Position numbers and translations under genes: made by a program | Notes under the pieces: generated by a model | Databases searched by the model: none | Seen by the model: only the letters and a program-made list of their open reading frames with translations | Told to the model about the DNA's origin: nothing | From: Nitrospira sp. | Lineage (GTDB): Bacteria > Nitrospirota > Nitrospiria > Nitrospirales > Nitrospiraceae | Length of the DNA stretch: 64,000 nt | NCBI GenBank assembly: GCA_029194665.1 | Contig: JARFXO010000001.1 | Location: 1,092,484 to 1,156,483, forward strand | Direction: 5' to 3' | Part shown: piece by piece, positions 53,316-61,164 of the stretch | How positions within the stretch are numbered: the stretch's first letter is position 1 | Layout of the letters: the number at the start of each line of letters is the position of its first letter

Positions 53316-53391
53316 TGGTGAGCCGGCTGGGACTCGAACCCAGGGCCCTCGCCTTAAAAGGGCGATGCTCTACCGACTGAGCTACCGGCTC
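53316..53391 (-). tRNA. tRNA-Lys (anticodon UUU)
   Basis: It folds as a standard cloverleaf: acceptor GAGCCGG/CCGGCTC, D arm with TAGCTCAGTCGGTAGAGC, anticodon loop CTTTTAA (TTT), T arm with GGTTCGAGTCC, discriminator A and encoded CCA. It is transcribed leftward. Its 3' half is copied at 49543-49585 and 46726-46767, so it serves or served as an integration site. Confidence 0.95.
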
Positions 53392-53471
53392 ACAGTGAAG
53401 AGGCGGAATCATAATCTTATTTCTGAAACGACTGGGTGGGACCAGCCAAGAACACTGCCGCATCATAGCAT

Positions 53472-53506
53472 TGACCAATGACCGATGACCGATGACTATT
53501 GACTAT
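53472..53506. repeat. 7-bp tandem repeat (five units)
   Basis: TGACCAA, TGACCGA, TGACCGA, TGACTAT, TGACTAT follow one another directly, three bases downstream of the purA stop codon. Simple repeats like this vary in copy number and may affect mRNA ends. Confidence 0.6.
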
Positions 53507-53509
53507 TTT

Positions 53510-54826
53510 TCACGAGCGTTTGGGGCTTCGACGGGAACAGTCTAAGGGATTACGCAACATGATCGTCTCCGCGCGCTTGGACCCAGTCGAAATCATATCG
53601 ATTCGGCACTGCGACAACTCTTCGATTCGAGCCAAGTAACGTTTCGCTTCGACGGGGAGGCGCTTGTAGCTGGTCGTCCCTGTCGTCGCAGTGGTCCATC
53701 CTTTCATCCGTTGATAGACCGGTTCGCAGCTGGTCAATAGGTCCAAATCAGCCGGCATACTCTTATAGATGGTGCCCCCATGTCTGTACCCAGTACAGAG
53801 CTTCAACTCCTTACAGCCGTCGAGCACATCGAGTTTGGTCAGAGCCAGGGACGTGAGCCCATTCACCAGCGTCGCATGACGAACCACGACCGCATCAAAC
53901 CAACCGCAGCGCCTTGCACGTCCTGTGGTCGAACCAAATTCTCGCCCTCGTTCCTGGAGCCCCCGTCCGACCTCATCAGTCAGTTCCGTCGGAAACGGCC
54001 CACTGCCGACTCTTGTCGAGTAGGCCTTGGCGATGCCCATGACCGCGTCAATCATCGTGGGACCGACACCGGTGCCCGTACAGGCCCCGCCTGCGGCGGC
54101 ACTGGACGAGGTCACATAGGGATAGGTGCCGAAGTCCACATCCAGGTTCGTGCCTTGAGCCCCTTCAAATAAGACCGTCTTGTTCTTTTCTATCGCGCGA
54201 TTCAACAGCAGGGTGGTATCGACGATGTGGCTCCTGAGTCGATCGGCATAACCCATGTACTGCTCGAAGACTTTGTCGACCCGAAACGTCTCGACTTTAT
54301 ACAATCGCTCTAAGAACCAGTTCATCTCGACAAGATTCTCTTCGAGTTTTCTCTTGAACAGCGATGCGTTCAGCAGATCCCCCATGAGAATGCCGATCCG
54401 CGCCATTTTGTCAGCGTATGAGGGCCCGATCCCCCGTCCGGTCGTACCAATCTTCCGTGATCCCTTCGATTGTTCCGACGCGCGGTCGATCGCCTTATGA
54501 TAGGGGAGGATGAGGTGCGCCCGCTGACTGACGGCGAAGTTCTTGCCGATCGCGATGCCCTTCGTCTGGAGCAGATCCATCTCTTCGATCAGAGACCCTG
54601 GATCGACGACGACACCGTTACCGATGACACAGGTCGTCCCTCGATACAAAATTCCCGACGGGATGAGATGGAAAATATAGGTCCCCCGCTCGTTAATCAC
54701 GGTATGCCCGGCGTTGGAACCTCCTTGATAGCGTACGACGATATTGGTGCCTCGGGCCAAGATATCGACGATCTTGCCCTTACCTTCATCGCCCCACTGA
54801 GCCCCGATAATGACGAGATTCCCCAT
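53510..54826 (-). CDS. purA: Adenylosuccinate synthetase
   Basis: This 438-residue enzyme forms adenylosuccinate from IMP, aspartate and GTP in AMP synthesis. ATG 54826 gives the family start MGNLVIIGAQWGDEGKGKIV with the GTP loop; longer in-frame starts are not typical. Other family marks are GGSNAGHTV, GTTGRGIGPSYADK and the C-terminal TGSKRAETI. It is monocistronic in this view. Confidence 0.97.
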   Translation of the reverse strand: MGNLVIIGAQWGDEGKGKIVDILARGTNIVVRYQGGSNAGHTVINERGTYIFHLIPSGILYRGTTCVIGNGVVVDPGSLIEEMDLLQTKGIAIGKNFAVSQRAHLILPYHKAIDRASEQSKGSRKIGTTGRGIGPSYADKMARIGILMGDLLNASLFKRKLEENLVEMNWFLERLYKVETFRVDKVFEQYMGYADRLRSHIVDTTLLLNRAIEKNKTVLFEGAQGTNLDVDFGTYPYVTSSSAAAGGACTGTGVGPTMIDAVMGIAKAYSTRVGSGPFPTELTDEVGRGLQERGREFGSTTGRARRCGWFDAVVVRHATLVNGLTSLALTKLDVLDGCKELKLCTGYRHGGTIYKSMPADLDLLTSCEPVYQRMKGWTTATTGTTSYKRLPVEAKRYLARIEELSQCRIDMISTGSKRAETIMLRNPLDCSRRSPKRS

Positions 54827-55083
54827 AGTTGAGAAAGTCCACAGCCTGCGTCGGCACGAAAAAATGGCTCTGACCGATTGGGAGATCAGAGCCAAGGGGG
54901 CTCATGGTAGGTGCAGCCTATTCGTTTGTCAAGTTGCTCGTTGGGTATTGCTCATCGAGTATCCGCATTGTTGCCGTAAAAATCCGATAGTTACGGAGAA
55001 TAGGGCGGTATCCGAGGTGTTTGCCGATAACGATTAGACAGGAATCCTGGAAGCGCAGAAAGCGGATGGGGATATGGAGAGCA

Positions 55084-55158
55084 TGGTGGGCGATACAGGT
55101 ATCGAACCTGTGGCCTCTTCCGTGTGAAGGAAGCGCTCTACCACTGAGCTAATCGCCC
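55084..55158 (-). tRNA. tRNA-Val (anticodon CAC)
   Basis: It folds as a cloverleaf: acceptor GGGCGAT/ATCGCCC, D arm TAGCTCAGTGGTAGAGC, anticodon stem CTTCC/GGAAG with loop TTCACAC, T arm GGTTCGATACC, discriminator A and encoded CCA. Anticodon CAC reads GUG. It lies between purA and an orphan antitoxin gene. Confidence 0.93.
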
Positions 55159-55266
55159 GACCGACGAAGCCGGTCTAAAAAGAGGCCAAACTCTAGCACT
55201 GCGCCACGGGACCAGTCAACGCAGGGATTCCAACACGAACCATCTCCATGAGAAAGGGGAACAAAC

Positions 55267-55554
55267 ATGAGCGCCAAATCTACCAAGACCCTGTCAAAAC
55301 GGCGTCGCGCGGGATGGGCGAAACTGCAGGAGATGACAGACCACGAGATTGATTACTCAGACATCCCGCCGACGGACGCCAAGTTTTGGGAAAAGGCACA
55401 GGTCGTGCTTCCGCCCGTCAAAACCCATTTGTCCTTACGGTTGGACGAAGATGTCGTGGAGTGGTTTAAGCGGCAAGGAGGCGGATATCAAACCAAGATC
55501 AACGCCGTGCTGCGATCCTATGTGCAGGCACATTCGGCCAAGAGGAAGGCGTAA
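55267..55554 (+). CDS. BrnA-like (DUF4415) orphan antitoxin
   Basis: This 95-residue protein has the BrnA/DUF4415 ending: LPPVKTHLSLRLDEDVVEWF and QTKINAVLRSYVQAH, a ribbon-helix-helix DNA-binding part. The usual partner, BrnT, normally lies immediately upstream; the gap to the tRNA has no room for it and no such frame follows. It is thus an orphan, perhaps a leftover or an anti-addiction antitoxin. An AGAAAGGGGA site precedes the ATG. Confidence 0.75.
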   Translation: MSAKSTKTLSKRRRAGWAKLQEMTDHEIDYSDIPPTDAKFWEKAQVVLPPVKTHLSLRLDEDVVEWFKRQGGGYQTKINAVLRSYVQAHSAKRKA

Positions 55555-55657
55555 GTCACCGGCAAGCACTCTGGATATGCACGGGCCGGACCGTCGACAC
55601 CATCGCCGCTGACCGAGGCTCTGATCACATTCCCTTGGGTCCATCTAATATGTACCC

Positions 55658-55687
55658 TTGTGAGAGCGTAGAATTCTACGCTATATT
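55658..55687 (+). promoter_or_regulatory. Phd-type promoter with palindromic operator
   Basis: TTGTGA (-35) and TATATT (-10) lie 18 bases apart; between them is a perfect 18-bp palindrome AGCGTAGAATTCTACGCT (55665-55682). It is 35 bases upstream of the antitoxin ATG. A palindrome placed over the promoter is how Phd/YefM antitoxins commonly control their own operon. Confidence 0.6.
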
Positions 55688-55716
55688 ACGCGCATGATTA
55701 ACCGGGGGCCAACACC

Positions 55717-56010
55717 ATGCCCGTGGCATACAAGAAAGAAGAAATCCTCAGCGCATCTCGCGTCGCGCGGTCCTTCGGAAAAGTGCTGACCGATTTGAAA
55801 GCACAGCGCCGTCGGCGGGTGGTCGTCCTGAAAAATAATCACGTTGAAGCCGTGATCGTGCCGGTGGACGACTATGAAAAGATGGCGGAGGCACTCGATC
55901 TTTTGGAGCACATGGAGATCCATCGCCTTGTCACACAACGGGCACGCAAGAAAGGGAAGAGGCTCATCACACTGGAGGCGTTGCTGAAGGAGCAACGGGT
56001 TGCGGTATAG
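55717..56010 (+). CDS. Phd/YefM-type antitoxin
   Basis: This 97-residue protein has the Phd/YefM N-terminal fold (SASRVARSFGKVLTDLKAQR, RRVVVLKNNHVEAVIVPVDD, YEKMAEALDLLEHMEIHRLV). It would bind DNA as a dimer and neutralise the toxin encoded just downstream. The toxin TTG start lies inside the antitoxin's last codons, so the pair is coupled. A promoter with palindrome lies upstream (55658). Confidence 0.82.
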   Translation: MPVAYKKEEILSASRVARSFGKVLTDLKAQRRRRVVVLKNNHVEAVIVPVDDYEKMAEALDLLEHMEIHRLVTQRARKKGKRLITLEALLKEQRVAV

Positions 56011-56310
56011 CGTTGTCTTGACCGCGGCAGCGGCGGAAGATTTTCGGCAACTCGATGGGTCGTTGAAGCAGCCGGTTGCCAAGCAGCTCCGAAAACTCGA
56101 AACCGTCCCACGACTCGGCGAGCATCTTGGGAACCGAGCAGGCTTGACCTTACCGGCTACTACAAACTCTACGCCGCCAAGAAATCCATCCGTATCGTGT
56201 ACCGGATTCTCGATCAAGAGATCCTGGTTGAAGTCGTGGCCATTGGAAAGCGAGAAGACCTCGCCGTCTATGAGGAAGCCCTCAAGCGGCTGAAGCCACG
56301 GGACCGATAG
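56000..56310 (+). pseudogene. RelE/ParE-type toxin with frameshift
   Basis: From TTG 56000 (after GGAG) the frame reads RYSVVLTAAAAEDFRQLDGS, PVAKQLRKLETVPR, LGNRAG. After a likely one-base loss near 56145 the next frame continues with LDLTGYYKLYAAKKSIRIVY, RILDQEILVEVVAIGKREDL and ends at 56310 (LKRLKPRDR). The combined protein is a normal RelE-type RNase. As it stands the toxin is frameshifted, so the antitoxin alone is intact. Confidence 0.75.
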
Positions 56311-56365
56311 AAGAACGCACAAGGCGGGTGAAACCGCAAACGTTCAAAGCACAACGCGCATAGGG

Positions 56366-57061
56366 TTAGGGAAGGTCTTGAGCAAGACGGAAGCCAAGGT
56401 CATGATTTCGAAAGTCAGCAACGCCCCAGATCCGTGTCGAAGTGCGCATGTTCACCGGCATGTAGCCCCAGGAGCCTCCACGGATTATGCGACGACCACA
56501 ATCACCACCACCGTCTTCGAGCCAAGGCTGGCCATCCGCTGGGACACCTTTGTAATTCTCGTGCCAGCAATCCTCCAGCCATTCCGACACATTGCCGCTC
56601 ATATCGTAGAGCCCAAGTCCATTGGCTTGCGTGCGGCCAACCGGCTCGGTACGTTTCGCGCCATACACCGCATAATCCTTCAATAGACTCTCGTCAGAAG
56701 TCCCAGGCCACATCTGCTCCTGCCCACCGCTTCGCGCCGCGTACTCCCACTCAGCTTCCGTGGGCAACCGATAGCGTTTGCCGGTTCGTTGGGATAGCCA
56801 ATGGGCGTAGGCTTTCGCATCGCCCCAGGACACGTTGACGACCGGTCTCTGACCACGTCCCCAACCCTCATCCTTTGGCAATTGGCGATCAGTCATCTGG
56901 GCAAAGAGGTCGTACTCGTCAAAGGCATTTTCATACCGTGCCATGGCAAATAGTTTAGTGAATTCGACTTGGTGTTTAGGAACTTCAAACACTACAGAGC
57001 CCCCCATCATGAACGACCCTGGCGAAATCAGTATCATTGCGGGCTGGGGCGGGCTTCTTCG
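56366..57061 (-). CDS. SUMF1-fold domain (3' part of the TIR-TM-SUMF1 gene after TAG)
   Basis: The 223-residue frame from ATG 57037 is a SUMF1/FGE fold: ILISPGSFMMGGS, RYRLPTEAEWEYAARSGG, LGLYDMSGNVSEWLEDCW, IIRGGSWGYMPVNMRTSTR, GFRLAQDLP. The true catalytic cysteine pair is missing. It lies in the same frame as the TIR gene upstream, separated by TAG at 57062-57064 and eight codons, so it is best read as the downstream half of one gene. No ribosome site precedes the internal ATG. A read-through or a separate start would be needed for its expression. Confidence 0.8.
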   Translation of the reverse strand, partial: RRSPPQPAMILISPGSFMMGGSVVFEVPKHQVEFTKLFAMARYENAFDEYDLFAQMTDRQLPKDEGWGRGQRPVVNVSWGDAKAYAHWLSQRTGKRYRLPTEAEWEYAARSGGQEQMWPGTSDESLLKDYAVYGAKRTEPVGRTQANGLGLYDMSGNVSEWLEDCWHENYKGVPADGQPWLEDGGGDCGRRIIRGGSWGYMPVNMRTSTRIWGVADFRNHDLGFRLAQDLP

Positions 57062-58102
57062 CTATGGCCTGCGCTCCACGGGTTCAGCCTCTTTGCGCTG
57101 CTTGATTTTCTCTTTGAGCTGCTCGACTTGCTCTTTCATTTTCTCTAATCGCGGCGAAGGGGCATAGACAGGCGAAGGTTTCGGCTGAAAAATCAAGAAC
57201 GCAGCTATAAGGACGATGATAAAGACTATCAGGCCGATGCCACCGACCAAATAGGATGGGAACCCTTCCGTTGTTGTCCGGGAAGCTACTGTCGAAGAGG
57301 CTGGTTCTTCTTCACCCGGCTCCAGCTGTGGTTGAGAATCAAGTCTTGATGGAGGAACCGCTGCCTCGACACTCTCCTGTTCTCCTCGATCGACGCCGCA
57401 ATCGGGTTCCTTCCCTGTCGCGCTTCCATCCCTTACGGTACTGTGCGCGTCTGAGAACGCAATTGGTGCTTCCTCATGGGATGGCGGCACCTCTGGTTGG
57501 GATTCAAGACTGGATGGAGGAACCGCTACCTCGACATTCTCCTGTCCGGGTCCCTTAACTTCGGAACGGGCGGCCGCCTCTGTCGCTATTGCTTCCGTGA
57601 CAGTGTGTTGCGCATCCGAGGGCGGGAGGTTCTCCCGCTCACTCTCTATTTGTGCTCGCAAATACTCAATGAGCCGGTCCATGTCCCGATGAAAATCGGG
57701 GTCAGAACGTACCACGACGCTGTGACGGTACGAGAAATCTCGCAGACTAACTGGCAACCGATCGACTGGCGGGATTACAGCCCCACTCACCAGTACCGGA
57801 ATAACTGGAATCCGACGCTTTAGCGCCGATTCGATTTCAATCCGGACAAAATCTCCTTGGTCTTCAAGTCTGGACTTTCCCGTTCGGCCCTTGAGCTTCA
57901 TCCAGTTTCGCCCGATTACGGCGAGGAATACATCGCATTTTGCCACCTGCTCATCCAAATGGTGACGAAAGTCGATACCAGGAGGCATGGAATCCACATC
58001 CCGAAAGACCGCCTTTGGAAACGCTTGGATGAGCCGGTCATAGATTCGACCAGTGACATCCGCACTATCCTCGCGGCGATAGGAGATCAGGATCTTGCTC
58101 AT
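57062..58102 (-). CDS. TIR-domain protein with membrane helix (5' part of TIR-TM-SUMF1 gene)
   Basis: This is a 346-residue protein. The TIR domain spans 1-150: SKILISYRREDSADVTGRIY, FRDVDSMPPGIDF, KCDVFLAVIGRNWM, and the catalytic-type glutamate region FVRIEIESALKRRIPVIPVL. A Pro/Glu-rich linker with two similar stretches (VEVAVPPSSLESQPE, VEAAVPPSRLDSQPQ) is followed by one membrane helix (GGIGLIVFIIVLIAAFLIF) and a basic-acidic coiled coil ending ERRP then TAG. The SUMF1 domain continues in the same frame after the stop. TIR proteins of bacteria are often NAD+-cleaving effectors. The inverted repeat at 58158-58201 lies just upstream. Confidence 0.85.
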   Translation of the reverse strand: MSKILISYRREDSADVTGRIYDRLIQAFPKAVFRDVDSMPPGIDFRHHLDEQVAKCDVFLAVIGRNWMKLKGRTGKSRLEDQGDFVRIEIESALKRRIPVIPVLVSGAVIPPVDRLPVSLRDFSYRHSVVVRSDPDFHRDMDRLIEYLRAQIESERENLPPSDAQHTVTEAIATEAAARSEVKGPGQENVEVAVPPSSLESQPEVPPSHEEAPIAFSDAHSTVRDGSATGKEPDCGVDRGEQESVEAAVPPSRLDSQPQLEPGEEEPASSTVASRTTTEGFPSYLVGGIGLIVFIIVLIAAFLIFQPKPSPVYAPSPRLEKMKEQVEQLKEKIKQRKEAEPVERRP

Positions 58103-58157
58103 GGTCAAGTTACTCGCGCTGGCATCGAGCTTCCTGAGGCACCAGTCAACTTCCCAG

Positions 58158-58201
58158 GCGCCACCTAGTCATAGTGCTTAGTAGGGAGGTCTAGGTGGCG
58201 C
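58158..58201. promoter_or_regulatory. 11-bp inverted repeat upstream of the TIR gene
   Basis: GCGCCACCTAG at 58158-58168 and CTAGGTGGCGC at 58191-58201 are perfect inverse copies with a 22-base centre. They lie 56 bases upstream of the TIR gene start, at a place suitable for an operator, or could form a hairpin in a leader. Confidence 0.4.
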
Positions 58202-58257
58202 ATTCTACCCGTTCGCCCGACAAAGGCAAGAACCCTAGGCGGTGAGTGGTGAGTCCG

Positions 58258-58301
58258 AGGAGTTCGTTCGTGGTTCGACAGGTCTCACCACGAACGGAGT
58301 T
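58258..58301. repeat. Inverted repeat (REP-like)
   Basis: TTCGTTCGTGGTTCGACAGG...CACCACGAACGG contains hairpin-forming CGTGGT/ACCACG and is of the same kind as the unit at 46906-46940. Confidence 0.5.
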
Positions 58302-58394
58302 TCTAGACCCAACAGTAGCTCGCCATCGTTTACCTTGACTTCACCAAAAGATGATTTCTAGAATGAGCGCCTTCCACTGTAAGGAACGTGAATA

Positions 58395-59711
58395 ATGAGA
58401 GATGATGTCGTCATCGTGGGGGGTGGTCTGGCCGGCTCGGAAGCCGCGTGGCAAGCGGCGAATCGTGGTGCCAAAGTTACCCTCTACGAGATGCGCCCGA
58501 AAGAGATGACGAAGGCGCACAAGACCGGAAACTTGGCCGAACTCGTTTGCTCGAACTCGCTCGGTTCCGCCGATCCTCTGAATGCGCCGGGTATTTTGAA
58601 GGAGGAACTGCGTCGCTTGAATTCGCTCGTCATTGCCGCAGCCGAGCAAGCCAGAGTTCCCGCCGGGTCGGCGCTGGCTGTGGACCGTGACCAGTTCTCT
58701 CAGCACATTACTCGAGCGCTGGAAGGGCACCCAAACATCCGCATCCTGCACGAAGAGACCACCGACATTCCGACAGATTGCCTCTGCATCGTCGCAACAG
58801 GTCCGTTAACCTCCGATAAACTGTCTCAGGCCATCCGTGCCGTGACGCAATCCCAGCATTTATATTTCTACGACGCCATCTCGCCGATCATCGATGCGGA
58901 CTCCATCAATATGGAGGTCGTCTTTCGTGCCTCTCGCTATGACAAGGGCGGAGATGATTATTTGAATTGCCCCATGACGGCAGAACAGTACAATGTCTTT
59001 TACGATGCCCTGATGGCCGCTGAAAAAGTACAGCCGAAGGAATTCGAGAAGACACCCTATTTTGAAGCCTGCGTGCCGATTGAGGTGCTGGCAGAACGGG
59101 GCCGCCGAACGATGCAGTTCGGCCCGATGAAACCAGTGGGGCTCAAAGATCCACGAACCGGGATTGAGCCGGCGGCGGTCGTGCAGTTGCGGACAGAAAA
59201 TGTCCATCGGACCTGTTACAACCTCGTCGGCTTTCAGACCAAACTGACTTATCCGGAGCAGAAACGGGTGTTTCGCATGATCCCCGGGCTTGAGCAAGCC
59301 GAGTTCCTCCGGTACGGGAGCCTCCATCGCAACACCTTCATCAATTCTCCTCAGCTCCTCCTCAACACGCTGCAATTCAAAGCTCGCGGCACATTGTTTT
59401 TCGCCGGGCAGCTCGTCGGCGTCGAAGGCTATACGGAATCGGCTTCAATGGGAGGCTTGGCCGGCATCAATGCAGCGCGGGCCCTTGCTGGACAATCTTT
59501 GATCACACCTCCACCCACGACCGCGCACGGCTGCTTAGTTTCTCATATCACCTCGTCGGATCCTCGCCATTTCCAGCCAATGAACACCAATTTCGGTCTG
59601 TTCCCTCCCTTGGCGAGTTCTCCGAGGGACAAGGATAAGAAGCGACGCGCCTTGAGCCTGCGGGCCCTTGAGGATTTCGACGCATGGACGATGAAATCAA
59701 GGCTTTCATAA
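58395..59711 (+). CDS. trmFO: Methylenetetrahydrofolate-tRNA-(uracil-5-)-methyltransferase
   Basis: This 438-residue flavoenzyme forms m5U54 in tRNA using methylenetetrahydrofolate and FAD. The FAD-binding start VIVGGGLAGSEAAWQAANRG at 5-24 and later TSASMGGLAGINAARALAG are family marks. AAGGA lies nine bases before the ATG. It begins the group trmFO-xerC-hslV-hslU, the same order as gid-codV-codW-codX in Bacillus subtilis. Confidence 0.95.
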   Translation: MRDDVVIVGGGLAGSEAAWQAANRGAKVTLYEMRPKEMTKAHKTGNLAELVCSNSLGSADPLNAPGILKEELRRLNSLVIAAAEQARVPAGSALAVDRDQFSQHITRALEGHPNIRILHEETTDIPTDCLCIVATGPLTSDKLSQAIRAVTQSQHLYFYDAISPIIDADSINMEVVFRASRYDKGGDDYLNCPMTAEQYNVFYDALMAAEKVQPKEFEKTPYFEACVPIEVLAERGRRTMQFGPMKPVGLKDPRTGIEPAAVVQLRTENVHRTCYNLVGFQTKLTYPEQKRVFRMIPGLEQAEFLRYGSLHRNTFINSPQLLLNTLQFKARGTLFFAGQLVGVEGYTESASMGGLAGINAARALAGQSLITPPPTTAHGCLVSHITSSDPRHFQPMNTNFGLFPPLASSPRDKDKKRRALSLRALEDFDAWTMKSRLS

Positions 59712-60625
59712 TGTACCTGCAGGTTGAACGGAACGCGTCACAGGAGACGATTCGCAACTATCGATCCGACCTTCATCAGCTGGCGAGGTTCCTCCAGCGA
59801 ACCAAGAAGGATGCTGCGCCCAGTCGCGTCGAGGAGGTCACGAGAGACGATATTCGCGCCTATCTGCACAACTTGGATCAACAAGGCGAGAAAGCTTCGT
59901 CCTTGGCAAGAAAACTGGCTTGCCTCCGCAGTTTTTTTCGTTTTCTAGTACGTGAAGAAGTCCTGCGAACGGATCCTACCGAAATCCTGCGAAGCCCCAA
60001 GCGACCAAAGCCGCTCCCTCGCGTGTTGACAAAGGACGATGCGGCGGCACTCATGGAGTTTCCGACCGGGCCATCGTCCTTGCCCTTGCGAGATCGCGCC
60101 CTGCTGGAAACGATGTACTCGACCGGGGCTCGGGTGAGTGAGGTCGTGGGGATCAATCTCGATGACCTGAACGAGGCGGACGGGATCGTGTGTTTGAGAG
60201 GGAAGGGTCGCAAGGAACGGATGGTGCCGATCGGGGATCTGGCGCTTCAGGCAATCCGGCAGTATCGCAGGTCCTTGAAACCGCCGGCCCGAAGCGGTCA
60301 TCTGTCGTCTCCGATTTTTTTGAATCATCGTGGGGGCCGGATCACCACGAGGAGCGTCGCTCGAATGGTTGCTCGATACTCCAGCCGCCTCGTTGGTGGG
60401 GCGGTCAGTCCTCATGCCTTGCGGCACTCGTACGCGACCCATCTGCTCGACGAGGGAGCGGACCTCCGGTCGATACAGGAAATGCTCGGCCATGCCTCGC
60501 TCAGCACAACTCAAAAATATACACATCTGGCGATGGATCAACTCCTCGCGGTCTATGATCGAGCCCACCCTCGAGCACGAGAGGCAACGACTCCCTTGCC
60601 CGGAAAGGACCGAAAATCGTCATGA
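59684..60625 (+). CDS. xerC: Tyrosine recombinase XerC
   Basis: This 313-residue recombinase resolves chromosome dimers at dif sites with XerD or acts alone. It contains an N-terminal SAM-like domain and a catalytic domain with R ([12 protein letters not shown]), K ([12 protein letters not shown]), H-x-x-R ([13 protein letters not shown]), H ([12 protein letters not shown]) and Y in KYTHL. It overlaps trmFO by 28 bases and the hslV start by four. Position in the core gene group supports the cellular XerC role rather than a mobile-element integrase. Confidence 0.93.
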   Translation: MDDEIKAFIMYLQVERNASQETIRNYRSDLHQLARFLQRTKKDAAPSRVEEVTRDDIRAYLHNLDQQGEKASSLARKLACLRSFFRFLVREEVLRTDPTEILRSPKRPKPLPRVLTKDDAAALMEFPTGPSSLPLRDRALLETMYSTGARVSEVVGINLDDLNEADGIVCLRGKGRKERMVPIGDLALQAIRQYRRSLKPPARSGHLSSPIFLNHRGGRITTRSVARMVARYSSRLVGGAVSPHALRHSYATHLLDEGADLRSIQEMLGHASLSTTQKYTHLAMDQLLAVYDRAHPRAREATTPLPGKDRKSS

Positions 60626-61158
60626 CGATTCGATCGACCACCATCCTTTGCGTCCGACGCGATGGACGGGTCGCCATGGGCTGCGACGGCCAAGTGACCG
60701 TTGGAACCACCGTGATGAAACACAACGCCAAGAAGCTGAGACGCTTGCATCATGACCAGGTGCTGGCCGGATTTGCGGGAGCCACTGCGGATGCCTTCAC
60801 CCTGTTCGAGAAATTCGAGAGCAAGTTGGAGGAGTATCGAGGCAACCTGACCAGGGCGGCAGTGGAGCTCGCGAAAGATTGGCGAACCGATCGTGTGCTT
60901 CGCCGGTTGGAGGCGTTGCTTGCCGTCGCCGGCCGTGAACAGTCGTTCATCATTTCAGGAACCGGCGATGTCGTCGAGCCGGAAGACGGCATATTGGCCA
61001 TTGGATCGGGTGGACCCTATGCCCTGGCGGCTGCACGAGGACTTCTCCGCCATTCCCAACTCGACGCCCCGGCGATCGTCACTGAAGCCATGAACATCGC
61101 AGGTTCTATTGACATCTACACCAACCAACAGATTATTGTTGAAGAACTCCAAGGATAA
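60622..61158 (+). CDS. hslV: ATP-dependent protease peptidase subunit HslV
   Basis: This 178-residue subunit forms the peptidase rings of HslVU. The mature N-terminal threonine motif is [20 protein letters not shown] near 6-25; the Thr is preceded by five residues (TIRST), so processing or a different N-terminus is needed. HslV usually reads GGDGQV; here a Cys occurs at the second Gly. It overlaps xerC by four bases (ATGA) and precedes hslU by six. Confidence 0.93.
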   Translation: MTIRSTTILCVRRDGRVAMGCDGQVTVGTTVMKHNAKKLRRLHHDQVLAGFAGATADAFTLFEKFESKLEEYRGNLTRAAVELAKDWRTDRVLRRLEALLAVAGREQSFIISGTGDVVEPEDGILAIGSGGPYALAAARGLLRHSQLDAPAIVTEAMNIAGSIDIYTNQQIIVEELQG

Positions 61159-61164
61159 CTCACG

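Noticed and set aside
59684-60625. XerC considered as the integrase of the tRNA-Lys island
   Set aside because: It lies 6 kb away inside the conserved trmFO-xerC-hslV-hslU group, so it is the cellular recombinase.
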